Assembly: GCA_029641185.1 (NCBI GenBank)
Contig: JAPWGK010000001.1
Span: 2,616,501 to 2,680,500, forward strand
From: Pseudofabraea citricarpa
Taxonomy: Eukaryota; Ascomycota; Leotiomycetes; Helotiales; Dermateaceae
Direction: 5' to 3'
DNA: 64,000 nucleotides
Shown here: positions 47,411 to 58,900 of the stretch, in pieces
Layout: every line of letters starts with the position of its first letter
Position numbering within the stretch: position 1 is the stretch's first letter
Position numbers and translations under genes: made by a program
The notes under the pieces: model-generated
Databases searched by the model: none
What the model saw: only the letters and a program-made list of their open reading frames with translations
Told to the model about the DNA's origin: nothing

Positions 47411-49478
47411 GCTTGAAGGAAGGTTTTTGATCTCTTGTCATCTTCTCCCCCTCTCTATCTCTGTCTCTCTCTCTGTCTCCCCGCTCGCTTCTTCTTGCTT
47501 TCTCATCCATCATGCCATGCCATGCCATACACACACTCACTGACTTATCGTTCCTTTCTTTTCCTTCCCCGTTTCAACTCCCACATTGCACATTAGCCTT
47601 TCCTCGTGTCTTGTCTTGTCTAGTCCAATCTAGTCTGGCACGATACGATGCAATACGATATAATACAACAAGAGGCGCTATCCTAGCTACCTCTCTAGAG
47701 AGTACCAAACCGCCTAGTTCCGCTCCGCTATCGATCACAAGCGATAGCATCGACTTGAGGATATAACAGCATACTTTTTACTCTTGCGCTTTTTTTGTAT
47801 CGGCATGAATGGCCAGAGCAGGAGGGACGGGTTCGACGAGGGCCGAATGTGAAAAATGGAGATCCGGTCCAGTGCCGTCCGAGGACCACGACAAGGAGGA
47901 GGAGGAGGTCGAGAAGTCCAAGGCCAAGAGGGGAGAGAGAAAAGAGGAAAGCGAAGAAAGCGAAGGAAACGAAGGAAACGAAGGATCCGAAACAGGTGGT
48001 TGGGTAATGGGAAGGAAAGAATCGAGATGGGAGAGCAGAAAAAGTGCTGTTGCTGTACGCACAGATCGTGTTCGTCCGTTTGACATGTCTGTCCATGTCG
48101 GTGTCGGTGTCGGTCGGTTCGTGTTTCGTTTCATTCCTTCCTTCCCCCTCTTCTCTTCTCATCTCTCGTCTCTCTTCGCCCTGCCGGGGCTCTTTGGGCT
48201 TGGTTTGCGAATCTTGCTTCAGGGATTCTACGGGAATCTCGTGATTGTGGAGTGGAGTTCGTTTCTTCTGTGCTGTGATGTGCTGTGCTGTGATGTAATG
48301 TGATGGCATGGGACGTGTGACGTGCTGGGCACGGAGGGTTTCTACAGTAGGACTTGGGGGGCTACGTTACCTTACTGTACGCTGGTATAGGGACAGGAGG
48401 CAGGAGACAGGTGTCAGATTGTTTGGCATTGGCTTGTTATTGTCATGTCCTATAGGGGTTTGTTTCCCATCTCCTTTCTCCTTTTCCCCTCCCTCCGAGT
48501 ACCCTCTCTTTGGCCATGTACCTCGTTTTCTCTTTTGGGTCCTGATTGCGAATCTTTCTCAGCCCGGGGGGTTGGGATTTTCGGCTTCTGGACTTGCCGT
48601 CTGGTGCGGCAGTAGGTGTAGGTAGATAATATCATATAGCCATCTATAGATTTTCTGTTGCGGCTATGATCCGGATTGAAATCCTTCCTTTACTCTGGCT
48701 TTACACGTAGATTGATCTCTCGACTTTCTCTCTCTCTCTCTCTCCTATACTCCTGGTTTGCCTGTGTTACAATGCACACATGCCCCTCTCCACTCCAGCT
48801 TTTCTCGGTATTTAAAGTTTCTGATAGCTCATCTTCCCATCTGCCGGGGAGAGAAGTGCCCCCCCGTTGCCGTGCTCCCTGAATGCCTTCGCCTTCTCGT
48901 CCTGCTCATTCGGCTGGGTAAACTCTTCTTGGCAGGTAAGGCAGGACCAAATCTACCGTACAGAAGCTGGGGGTGGTCTGGTATGGATCTTGACCAGCTC
49001 AACAGATTTGATGGATGATGATCGCTTCGCTTGGCTTGGCGACGACCAAGGACGACAACAACAACAACAAACAGGCAAGATGACAAATTGGTCGGGAAGT
49101 ACTGGACGTGGATGATGATTGGCTCTGTCGACAATGGGAAGTGAAGTGAGGTCTGCAGTCTTCAGTCTTCAGTCTCCAGCCATGTCAGCCATCGGCGAGC
49201 GAGTGACATGCCAGTCTAGAGGCAGAGCCAGAACTAAAGCCAGAACTAGAACTAAAACCAGGTAGTCGTAGGCGACTTTCACCACTTGACAGACGCTACT
49301 GTAAGTGGCCTCGAGGGAATGATTCCGCCGGAGGTTGCACGAGCTGCTGATTCGTCGTGCAGCCACACCTGACACTGACAGACACGCCGGTACTTTCTCT
49401 TCTTCGCGGCATGCATGTCACGCACGATCCAGAACAAACACCAAGTCATTCCCGGACCGGAGATGTTGGATTCTTGAT

Positions 49479-49503
49479 CGACGACGACGACGACGACGAC
49501 GAA
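49479..49503 (+). repeat. (GAC)8 microsatellite
   Basis: Pure GAC/ACG triplet run, about 85 bp before the retrotransposon. Confidence 0.88.
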
Positions 49504-49582
49504 CCTCTTTATTCCCACCAAGACTATCGATTCGATCGCCGTCGCATCTCCTCATCCATGAATCCTGCCATCAATATCGCCA

Positions 49583-49587
49583 TCGCC
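49583..49587 (+). repeat. Target-site duplication TCGCC, left copy
   Basis: The five bases before the left LTR match those after the right LTR (58896-58900). The match extends to 11 bases because the insertion lies in a tandem ATCGCC repeat. Confidence 0.8.
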
Positions 49588-49745
49588 TGTAAGAGCCCAT
49601 AGCAGTGGTGGCTACTAGCAATTAAAAGCACGCGTATGTGAAGTATAGAAGGGATAGTATTATCTATCTACGGTAGCTACTCTCCTTATAGTAGCCCTTG
49701 GCCGCTCCCCGGCAGCCCACGTGATCTATCACGTGATATATAATA
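49588..49745 (-). repeat. Left LTR, 158 bp (3' LTR in element orientation)
   Basis: Starts TGTAAGAGCC and ends ATATAATA, a mutated ATATGACA. It differs from the right copy at 10 positions by my alignment, all transitions, with no indels. It carries two CACGTGAT motifs (49718-49725 and 49730-49737), 12 bp apart. Confidence 0.95.
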
Positions 49746-50027
49746 ACATCCCCTTACGAAAAGAAAAAATATTATCGCCTACGATAATAACTATAAAGTA
49801 AAAAATATTCCTATTACTCCCGTTTAATTACTATATATCCTATACTATATAACCTATTTTATATCTTATATTTTATTATTATTACTTTATATTTTATAAT
49901 TATTATTCTTTTTTTATAACTATTACTCTTATCTATTATTATCGATTTTTATTACCTAAAATATTATCTTACGTTTACGTTTACTTTTTTATAGATATTA
50001 TACTTTTTCTTTTTTATAGGTTTTAGT

Positions 50028-50128
50028 AGGTTAAGTAGGTTAAGATATTAGTTAAATTATTAGTTAAGTTATTAGTTAAGTTATTAGTTAAGTTATTAGT
50101 TAAGTTACTAGTTAAGCTATTAGTTAAT
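50028..50128 (+). repeat. 12-bp tandem repeat (TTAGTTAAGTTA)n within the element
   Basis: About seven copies of a 12-base unit, with shorter GTAGGTTAA units at the left end. The period is a multiple of three and the site lies near the 3' end of the element, so it may be a decayed repeat-containing coding region. Confidence 0.8.
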
Positions 50129-52487
50129 AAAATATATTTAGTTCGAGCTTAGAAGTTATATTAAAGTTATTATTAAAAAATAACCTAAGGCGCTAGTATT
50201 TTATTAGCTTTTTTAGTAAAATATTCTTATTATTAAAAAATCTAGATTATAAAGATAGTTATAATATATATTTCTAAATATCTAAGATAAGCTTAGTATT
50301 AGATAATAAGAGTCTATAAATTACTAGTAATATCTTTCTAATACTATTAAATATAATCTTAAACTTATCCTTAAATAATAAAGCTTATAATAAAGTCTTA
50401 TTCTTACTAAAAACTTCTAAAGATATTACTACTAGCTCTAAAGTAACTTTAAGAGACTAGTTATATTAGGAAAGTAACTTATTTATTTTTAATAATAAGT
50501 TATTTAGATATCTTTTTTTAATAATAATTATCTTTTTCTTAATATCTAGTTCTAATTCTTTTAAACTTAGAATAAAAAAGATATTATTACTAGCTTATAT
50601 AATAATCGTCTTCTTCTTAATATTTTAATAAATCTATAAATAACTATTTATTATAAGAATAATAAAAGTTATTATTTAAGTTTATATAAAAATAATAAAA
50701 GCTATTATTAGAGTTTATATAAGAGTTATAAAAGGATTAATTAGAGAGGATACTTATACTTACTAAGTACTAGTAATTAATATTATTAGGTAATCTAATA
50801 AGCTAGATATATATATTAGGTTTTAATTATTCTTTCTTAACTTTATAATAAGTAAATAATATACTAAGATATAATTATTACTTAAAAGTTTACTCTTAAG
50901 TATATATCTTATATATATAATAATAACTTTATTAGTAGCTATTAATATAAGTATACTCTTATTAACCCGAATCCTAGTAATTAGTTAATCTTATACTCTA
51001 AAGTTAAAAAGCTAATATATATATCTTTAATTATTAGTAAATATATTAATATTAGTAATAATTATTAATATTAATCTATTATTAAGTTTATAGTACTTTA
51101 GTATATTATATACTAATATAAGTAAGAGATCTACTAAATAATATTATCTTTTATATACTAATTTCTAATAGTCTTCTAGCTTATCTTCTAGCTTATTTAT
51201 AAGTCTCTTACTTTTCTTCTATTAATTCTTAATCTCGTTTTATTTATCTTTTAAATATAATAATTTTATTATTCTTACTTGTTTTATATAAGTTATAAAT
51301 ACTAGTAAGTAATATTAAGTAATATCTTATAGCTTAGAATCTAAATCTTCTAGGTTATATTTATTATTATTAGTAAGATCTTTCTTTAATAAACGTGCTA
51401 GTAAGAGTATAATAAATAAAGATTATAATATATTATTATTTATACTTATTAAAGTTATTAATAAAACGTTTATATTAAGAATTATAAGTAATATATTAGG
51501 ACTTTATTCGTACTTATAAAGAAAGTATAAATCTCCTAAGACTAAAATAATATTATCGTTCTTATAAAAAATCTTATTACCTAGTATTAGTAATTATAAA
51601 TAATTAATATAAGCTCCTATAAATTCCTTATATTTAATAATTATATGTTTCTCTTATTTATATTAGTCCTAAGCAAATATTACTTATTAATTATTAATAT
51701 TATTATTAGATAATAGTAATAATACTTATTAGTAATATCTTATAACTTATATAAAGTAATTATATATTTATTAAAGATTATTATTATATAAAGAAAAAAA
51801 GTTAGGTAATTAAGATATTTTATATTTAAGTCCTAATAGCTATTATAATAAATATTATTATACGCTTACTAAGAATAATCTAAAATATCCTAATTAAAAG
51901 GTTTAATAAGGTTTATAATAATTATAAGTATTCTTATAACTTCTATTATTTATAAATACTTCTAAGTATAATATAATAACTATTACCTTCTTATAATCTT
52001 TTATAAGCTCTTTATAGTTACCTAGGTTTTTTATATTATATTACTAATTATATTCTAGGCTATACCCTAGCTAATATACTAAGTATTTAATAATATATCT
52101 CTTTCCTTTATAGATAACTCTCTTATCTAATAATTATTTTACTTTTTATTCTTTAATATTATTAATTATAATAATACCTAGGTTTATTAGATAAGGTTTA
52201 TTATAAGGATTATTATCTAGGGCTAATAAGAGTTCTAATTAAGCTATAATAAAGATATTATAGATTTCCTAGGTTTTAGGAATTATAAGCTAGTAAGCTA
52301 GATATTTTATTTTTTTTATAATCTAGAAAGATCTAATATATTATTACTCTAGTTTCTTAGATAATACTAATAGTAATTTATAGCCTTTATATAAGCGTAT
52401 ATATATCTAGTTATTAACCTTTATAAAGAGAGGAATATACTTCTTATTATAATAAAATTTCCCTAATATTTAGCTAAAGTTAATTAT

Positions 52488-52742
52488 CTTAGAGGCTTTA
52501 ATATAATTTATAGATATATTTATTAATAAAATATTTCTACTAATATTAAATTAGAAGTTTAGGGTAAACTTATATATAATTTTATTTAGGGTCTTATTTA
52601 TAAAGGTCTTATTATTATTAAATAAGGCTTAGATATTATATAATATTATTTCCTATTATATAAGATCGTTTATTTTATAAAGAAAAAAGCGTAAGATTAT
52701 TTTAACTAACTAATTAGTACGCTTACTAGTATCGTCCGTCTA
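52488..52742 (-). pseudogene. Degraded integrase segment of the retrotransposon
   Basis: The minus-strand frame starting near 52741 gives TDDTSKRTN*LVKIILRF. This aligns with the gypsy integrase block around the catalytic Glu (D-G-x-S-E-R-T-N-x-x-V-E-x-x-L-R), with Glu to Lys and Gln to stop changes. Further on, NKTLNKIIYKF matches the family's SPNEI.YGF-type region. All differences fit C-to-T or G-to-A change. Confidence 0.75.
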
Positions 52743-53869
52743 TAAATAATAAGTAATATTATATAATAGGTTAATACTTAGCTTTAAGAATAACTACTTT
52801 TAAAAGGCTAATAAGAATTTATAATTATAATCTAATATAATTACTTTTAGTAATCCTTAATTTATAATATATAATCGTACTAAGAATACTTTAGCTTATT
52901 ATTTAATAGTAAATATTAATTTTCTAGTAATTAATATTATTTTCTTAGAGAATTTATTTATAATTAATAAAATTATATTATTATCTTCTTTCTTTTTAGT
53001 TAATAAAGCTAAGATAAAATCGATAGTAAGTATATAAAATAATATTAATAGAAAACTAATAGGTTATAATAAATTATATAAAATATAATATTTAGTTTAT
53101 AATATATAATATTATAAATAATATCTAATAAATACTTAAATATATTATTAGAGGTATCTAATATATTATAGTTTAAAGATATTATTAAAGCTTTTTTAGT
53201 ATCTAGGATATTTAATATAAGTATATCTAATATTAAGGACCTCTTTTACTAAAAACTTTAGAATATATAAATATATTAGATTATTTTTAGAGATATATTA
53301 GATTTTATTATTAGTTTTAATAAATAATAATTAAGCCCTATTAGTAGTATCTAATATATTATTACTTTTAAGAATATAACAAATATATTTATATACTAAG
53401 TTATTTTAATAACCTTCTATTAATCGTATATAAAATTCTAGACTTATTTTTACTAGGGTAATAATAAAGTTATATTTATATATATAATTTACTCTCTTAA
53501 AGTTAAGTTTAAAAAGCTCTTCTTTTAGTATAAGACTTATAAGTCTTAATAATACGTTTAATACTAGGTAAGTTCTTTTTATTTTATAATAAATATTAAG
53601 ATTAAAATATTAGATATACTTGCTAGCTCTTATAAGCTAGAGGTTCGTTTTATTAGATCTTATAAAGAATAATAATTACTATTTAGTAATAATAAGTATT
53701 ATATTATAATTTATATATATACGAATCTTATATTTTAATAACTCGATTATAAATCGAGTTTTTCTTAGAACTTATACTAATTTAGCTACTTTTATTTCTA
53801 TTAGCTAGTAATTCTTTTCTATTAGTATAAGAGCCTTACTTAAGAATATAATAAGCTTAATATTATTAT

Positions 53870-54009
53870 ATTTTAGATAATCGTTTATTATCTTCTTAGA
53901 ATAATAAAATATAATACTAATACTAAAAGCTTTAGATATATTAATATTAATATATAATATATAATTATAATTAAAATATATAAGGAAAATAAATTCTTTA
54001 AACGTAGCT
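53870..54009 (-). pseudogene. Degraded RNase H segment of the retrotransposon
   Basis: Minus-strand translation gives LYININISKAFSISIIFYYSK. This aligns with the LYxDxDASKxxGxGAxxYHSK block of fungal gypsy RNase H. The catalytic Asp codons appear as Asn and the His codon as Tyr. Confidence 0.78.
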
Positions 54010-54374
54010 TATAATATCTTAAATATAATAAGTTCTAATAATATTAGTTTAATAACCTTTATTAATATAAAATAATTTTTATAAGTTATATTTATCTTTA
54101 GTTCCTTTTAGAATAATTTAGTTTTTTATTATTCTAATAACTTTATTATAATTATATAATATAAAATATATTATTATAGCTAACTAGTTAAACTAATATA
54201 AGTTTCTAGATCTTTTAGTATCTTTAGGAATTAGATTTTAGATATTACTTTTAGCTTATCTTTAGTTATAATAAGTCTAAAAGAATTAATATATTATCCT
54301 AGCAAATAAATATTAGGGAAGCTAATATATATCTTTATAAGCTTAATAGAAATACTAATATTTATAAAAAGTAA

Positions 54375-54840
54375 GAAGATATTATAAAGGTTTTATTTAT
54401 ATTCTTATAATATCTTAGAGTATATAATAATATTATTAATATAAGCTCTAGTATATAATTTATATAGATATAATATCCTATTAATCTACTATTATATATA
54501 GCTAGGAGAATTCTTAAATCCTATTATAGCTATATTAAAAGACTCTTATTTATAATAAGTAATTATTATTAGCTTATAATAATCTTCTAGAATAATTTTT
54601 TATTAATAAAAAAAGAAAGTATAATCTATAACTATTATAAACAGGTAGTCTTATATAATTACTATTATATCTAATTATAAAGGAATCAGGTATATATCTG
54701 ATTATATAATTTAGTTTAATTTATAAAGATTAATAATAATATATTCTTTCTTAGAGTTATCCTAAAGCGTTTTCTAGACTATAAATACTAGGAAGAAGAA
54801 AGGTATTCCTTTTATTATCTAAGATATCTGTCTTTTAGAA
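54375..54840 (-). pseudogene. Degraded reverse transcriptase of the retrotransposon
   Basis: Minus-strand frames show YIIINLYKLN (expected VVDLRKLN), the DYLFIIVIDYTFFFY block (expected ...VxDxxSFFYQW), NIAIIGFKNSPSYI (expected VAVMGFKNSPAYVQ), and the active site YINNIIIYS at 54443-54417 where YIDDI.VYS is expected. Both catalytic Asp codons are now AAT. Many in-frame stops replace Gln, Arg and Trp codons. Confidence 0.85.
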
Positions 54841-56472
54841 TATATATTATTAAATATCTTATTAATATACTTTTATAACTTTAGTTCTTATAAATATACT
54901 TTAACTCCTTTAGGTAATACGAGTAATTCCTAGTTAGTACGTAAGGGGATCTTTATTTATTCGTTCTTAGGAATATTTATAAAAGTACTAGAATCCTCCT
55001 AAAGCTTTAGAAATTTATATATAATATCTACTAATATTATAATAATATATTAGTTATTATATACTATTATTTTATTTAAAAAAATAATCTCTAATAGCTT
55101 AGGTTTACTTATTATATCTAGAATAATAGGTATAATATTAGTTAGTAGAATTATAATAATAGTTATTATTAGTCTAGAGTTATAAGCTTATATAATAAAT
55201 ATTATTATATGCCTTTTATTTATAGGTATAAATATTATAATAATAGTTATAAAGGTTATAAGAGTTTTAATAAACTATAAAGGGGACTTTTATTATAAAA
55301 GACGCTTTATAATTATTATTATATCCTTTATATTATCTATTATAAAGACGAATATTAATATTATAAAGCCTTATTTATCTTTTATCTTAAATATTCTTCC
55401 TAGATATTAGTTATACCTGATTTTTATTATATTATTAGTATTATTTTTTACTAATAATATAAACGTATTCTTACTAATAATATAACTAAATAGAAAGATA
55501 TAATCTAGTTTATTTAGCTTAAATAAAAAATCGCGATTATATTATAATACTTAATAGATTAGGATACCTATAAAATTATAAGAAGATATTATTATTAATA
55601 TTTTAATATAAATTAGTTAGAAGTTTTAGTTTAATATTAACTTCTATTAAACCTAGATAAGAATTATTATCTTATATAAGCTTATACTTATTTTCTTTTT
55701 TAAGAGAAGTAGGTTAATCTTCTTAAGAATTATTATATTAGTATTAATTAATATATTAACCTTTAAACTATCTATCAAATAAACCTTATATATTAGTATT
55801 ATTTTAACTAGTTTATTCTTATTAATACTAGTAATCCTAATATTAATTATTATATAGTTAGATAATATATAATTACTTATAATCCTAGAAAGTATTATAA
55901 GATATATTATTATTCTTATAAGAATACTTAGATTTTATCTTAGGAAAAAACTATAATTTATTAATATTACTAAATAGCTTATATTAAAGCAGATAGATTC
56001 TAGTTTTATAATAATAGATAATCTAACTAAAATTATATAATAGATATAATTATAATATCTTATACTTATATTATTATTAATAGGTAAGACTTTAAACTTC
56101 TTTTCTCTTATTAGTATTATTACTAGTATTAACAAATATTTAGTAGTAACTAGTCTTAGTTTATATTATATAATAATATATATTATAATTAGTTTATCTT
56201 ATAACTTTATTATCTTATAAACTTATTATAAATATTTAAATAATTTATTTCTACTATAAAATATATCTTTATACTTATTATATTAATAGGTTTCTATAAT
56301 AATAATAAATTAAGAGAAGAACTTATATTCGTATAAGTTATATATAAGATCTTACTAGCTTATATTATCTACTTCTTTATTATTTATAGTATTATTATTA
56401 CTTTAGTTATTAGTATATATAATATTACTAGTAATATAACCTTATATATTATTATATTATTAGAAATCTTTT

Positions 56473-56513
56473 AAACTTAGGTTTATATAATTAGGTTTAT
56501 TATAATAATTATA
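56473..56513 (-). pseudogene. Degraded Gag zinc-knuckle candidate
   Basis: Minus-strand YNYYNKPNYINLS aligns with the C-x2-C-G-K-P-G-H core of the retroviral-type zinc knuckle, with Cys and His codons now Tyr and Gly codons now Asn. The last Cys is not recovered, so this is less sure than the polymerase motifs. Confidence 0.5.
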
Positions 56514-58737
56514 CTTACCTTATAAGTATATATAATAATCGCTTTAATCCTTAGTAATATTTATATAAGCCTTTTAATATTCTTAATTATTTTATAGACG
56601 GTTCTAGAAGAATAATAAATACTAGTAATTATTATTTTACTAACTATTATTATTTAGATTATTAGGGAAAAAATTATAAGGTTAATATTAAAAACTTATA
56701 TTATTTTATTTCTAGCTCTAATTATTAGAATAATTATAATTCTAGTATTAGCTACTAGTATTCTAGTTATTCTAGTTATTAGAATTATTCTAATAACTAT
56801 AATTATTATATAATAGCTTAGGCTAAAGATTCTATTAGGTATTAGTTTTATATAAATATTATTATTAAACTTATTATTACTTATTATTTCTATTTTATTA
56901 TTATCTATTAAAAGAGATATATAAAAGATTTAGTATTATATAAGGGTTAGATATTAGATACTTATTATTATAAGGCCCTATATATTTAGGCTAATATCTT
57001 TACTATTACCTACTAGTATATTACTAGTATTACTAGCTTTTATTAGCAAAGATTAACTAGCTATACTTATTATATTAGTTTAATTACTTATAAAATAATA
57101 TTATTATAAAGGTACTTAGAGACGTATTATATTTTAGTTTATTAATAATCTTATAAAATAACTAATCTAAATATCTCTAATATTAAAGTATAATATTATA
57201 CTTAATAAAGTTACCCTTTACTAGGCTTTAGTTATAAGCCTTAGTTATTACTTTTATTATTATAATATATTCTATAATTAACCGCTTATTATAATAATCC
57301 TAGATAATATATTAGGTATTTTTATAGTATACTAGTACTTCTAATAATAAAGGTTAAAATCTTTCTTCTAGTATTTTATAATAATCTTTAATATTATTTA
57401 TTATTATAAGCCTTATATAATAGATTAAGTTAAGAGTATTATTTTATTATAATTCTATTTTATTATATAAATATATATTAAGGCTTTGTTTAACTTTTAC
57501 TAAGTCTTATATAAGAATAATAACTTATACTTTATTAGTAAAAGAGAAAATATTATAATAATATATCTTTTTATCTTAGTTAATAATATTATTTCGTCCC
57601 TAATTATAAGGTATATTTAAGTAAAAGTAGCTAATTTTATTAGCTTTTATATAAGAGTAATTTATAAATATTCTTTAAGACTCGTTTTTATTATAAGTAT
57701 TATTATAAAGTTTATTTTCCCTAGGTATTATTTTAGAGCGTAAGCTCTTTATATTATAATAAGAGCGATTATTATTATTATAAGCTTATAAGTTATTATA
57801 AATCTAATTTATTTTTATTCTAAGCTAAGACTTTAGTATTTTTAAGATATTCTTTATAATCTATTATATTATAATCTTTATATCCTAGTTAATACTAGGT
57901 ATTAGCTATTATAAGTACTAGTAGCTATTATTATATTACTAGTAATTATTATTAGGTTACTAGTAATTATTATTAACTTTCTTTTTATAGCTAGGTTTAT
58001 TATATCCTAAAAAGAAACTAAGAACTCTCTTATTATTATCTTTTTATTTAGGCTTATTAGCTATTATATTTTATATTATCTAAGTTTATAAAGAGGTTTT
58101 ACTAGTTTTCTTAGTTTATAAAAGGTAAGCTAGAACCTTAATCTTGTTTTTAATATAATATATAACTAGTTAGAATACTATTTTATTTATAGCTTACTCT
58201 AATAGGAATCTTAGTAATAATAAGTTTAATCTTAATTTTACTCTTATATTCTTATTAGTAAATAATCTCTCTACTAATTCTTATATATTATATATAGATA
58301 TATACTCTTTTATAATATTAATAAACTCTTATATTAGTAGTTTATATTTATTATTATTAACCTTAATATAACTAAGGACCTAGCTAGTTACTTCTTTTAT
58401 TAAGGATAATATATAATATATAATCTCTTAATAGTTTTACTAAGATAGGAACTTTATAATATTACTCGTATAAGGATTATAAGATTATAAGGGATTCGAG
58501 TATAAGAGGAATAAGATACTTAAGTATTTAAGTATTATAATAATAAAAGTTTATTAGAAAATTTATATTAATTAGAGGTATCTTAATTAGTAGAAAGTAG
58601 TTATCGTAATAAACTAGTTTTAGATATCTTTAAGGAAATAGTCGATAATCCTTTGTTATTATATAATAATAGCTAGTATAATCTGAATTTAATAGTTTAT
58701 TTAGGAGTTACAAATAATACAGATAGTACTACTATTC

Positions 58738-58895
58738 TATAAGAGCCTATAGCAGTGGTAGCTACTAGCGATCAAAAGCACGCGTATGTGAAATATAGAA
58801 GGGATGGTATTATCTATCTACGGTAGCTACTCTCCTTATAGTAGCCCTTGGCCGCTCCCCGGCAGCCCACGTGATCCATCACGTGATATATGACA
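58738..58895 (-). repeat. Right LTR, 158 bp (5' LTR in element orientation)
   Basis: Starts TATAAGAGCC (a mutated TGTAAG) and ends ATATGACA. It contains paired CACGTGAT motifs (58868-58875 and 58880-58887) and, on the minus strand, a TATAAGG sequence (58840-58834) in a suitable place for an element promoter, downstream of the paired motifs in the direction of transcription. Confidence 0.95.
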
Positions 58896-58900
58896 TCGCC
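58896..58900 (+). repeat. Target-site duplication TCGCC, right copy
   Basis: Matches 49583-49587. The flanking host DNA continues as CATCGCCTTCGCC, part of the split tandem repeat. Confidence 0.8.

Larger units (their letters stand above)
46361..49587. other. Homeobox 3' region and repeat-rich non-coding DNA up to the retrotransposon
   Basis: 3.2 kb with no recognisable gene. It holds many simple repeats (TTC, TGTCAC, AGACAG, GGGGA, GAAA, CTT, TC, GAC runs). Frames such as 47728-48309 (-) and 47809-48303 (+) are composition artefacts of the GGA/GAA-rich stretch. TCTAGTCTAG-type short repeats recur at 46786-46795, 47187-47208 and 47619-47637. Confidence 0.55.
49588..58895 (-). mobile_element. 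Ty3/gypsy LTR retrotransposon, heavily RIP-degraded
   Basis: A 9308-bp element: two 158-bp direct repeats bounded by TGT...ACA, a TCGCC target duplication, and an 8992-bp interior of extreme AT content with stops in every frame. Read on the minus strand, the interior still shows, in order, a Gag-type zinc knuckle (about 56.5 kb), reverse transcriptase (54.4-54.8 kb), RNase H (53.9 kb) and integrase (52.5-52.7 kb). This is Ty3/gypsy order and sets the transcription direction; the element's 5' LTR is therefore the right-hand copy. Codons for the expected Asp, Gly, Cys, Trp, Gln and His residues have become Asn, Ser, Tyr and stops, as C-to-T/G-to-A change predicts. It cannot encode active proteins. 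Confidence 0.95.

Noticed and set aside
47728..48309. 193-codon minus frame and a 164-codon plus frame in the same place
   Set aside because: Both derive from a GGA/GAA-rich stretch; peptides are low complexity and opposite frames are equally open.
55935..56135. 66-codon Ile/Tyr/Asn-rich frame in the element
   Set aside because: AT-only DNA after RIP gives chance frames of this kind; no motif recognised.
49746..58737. AT-rich block as a centromere, mitochondrial insertion or AT-isochore
   Set aside because: It is sharply bounded by 158-bp direct repeats with a target duplication and contains ordered retroelement motifs, so a retrotransposon explains it fully.
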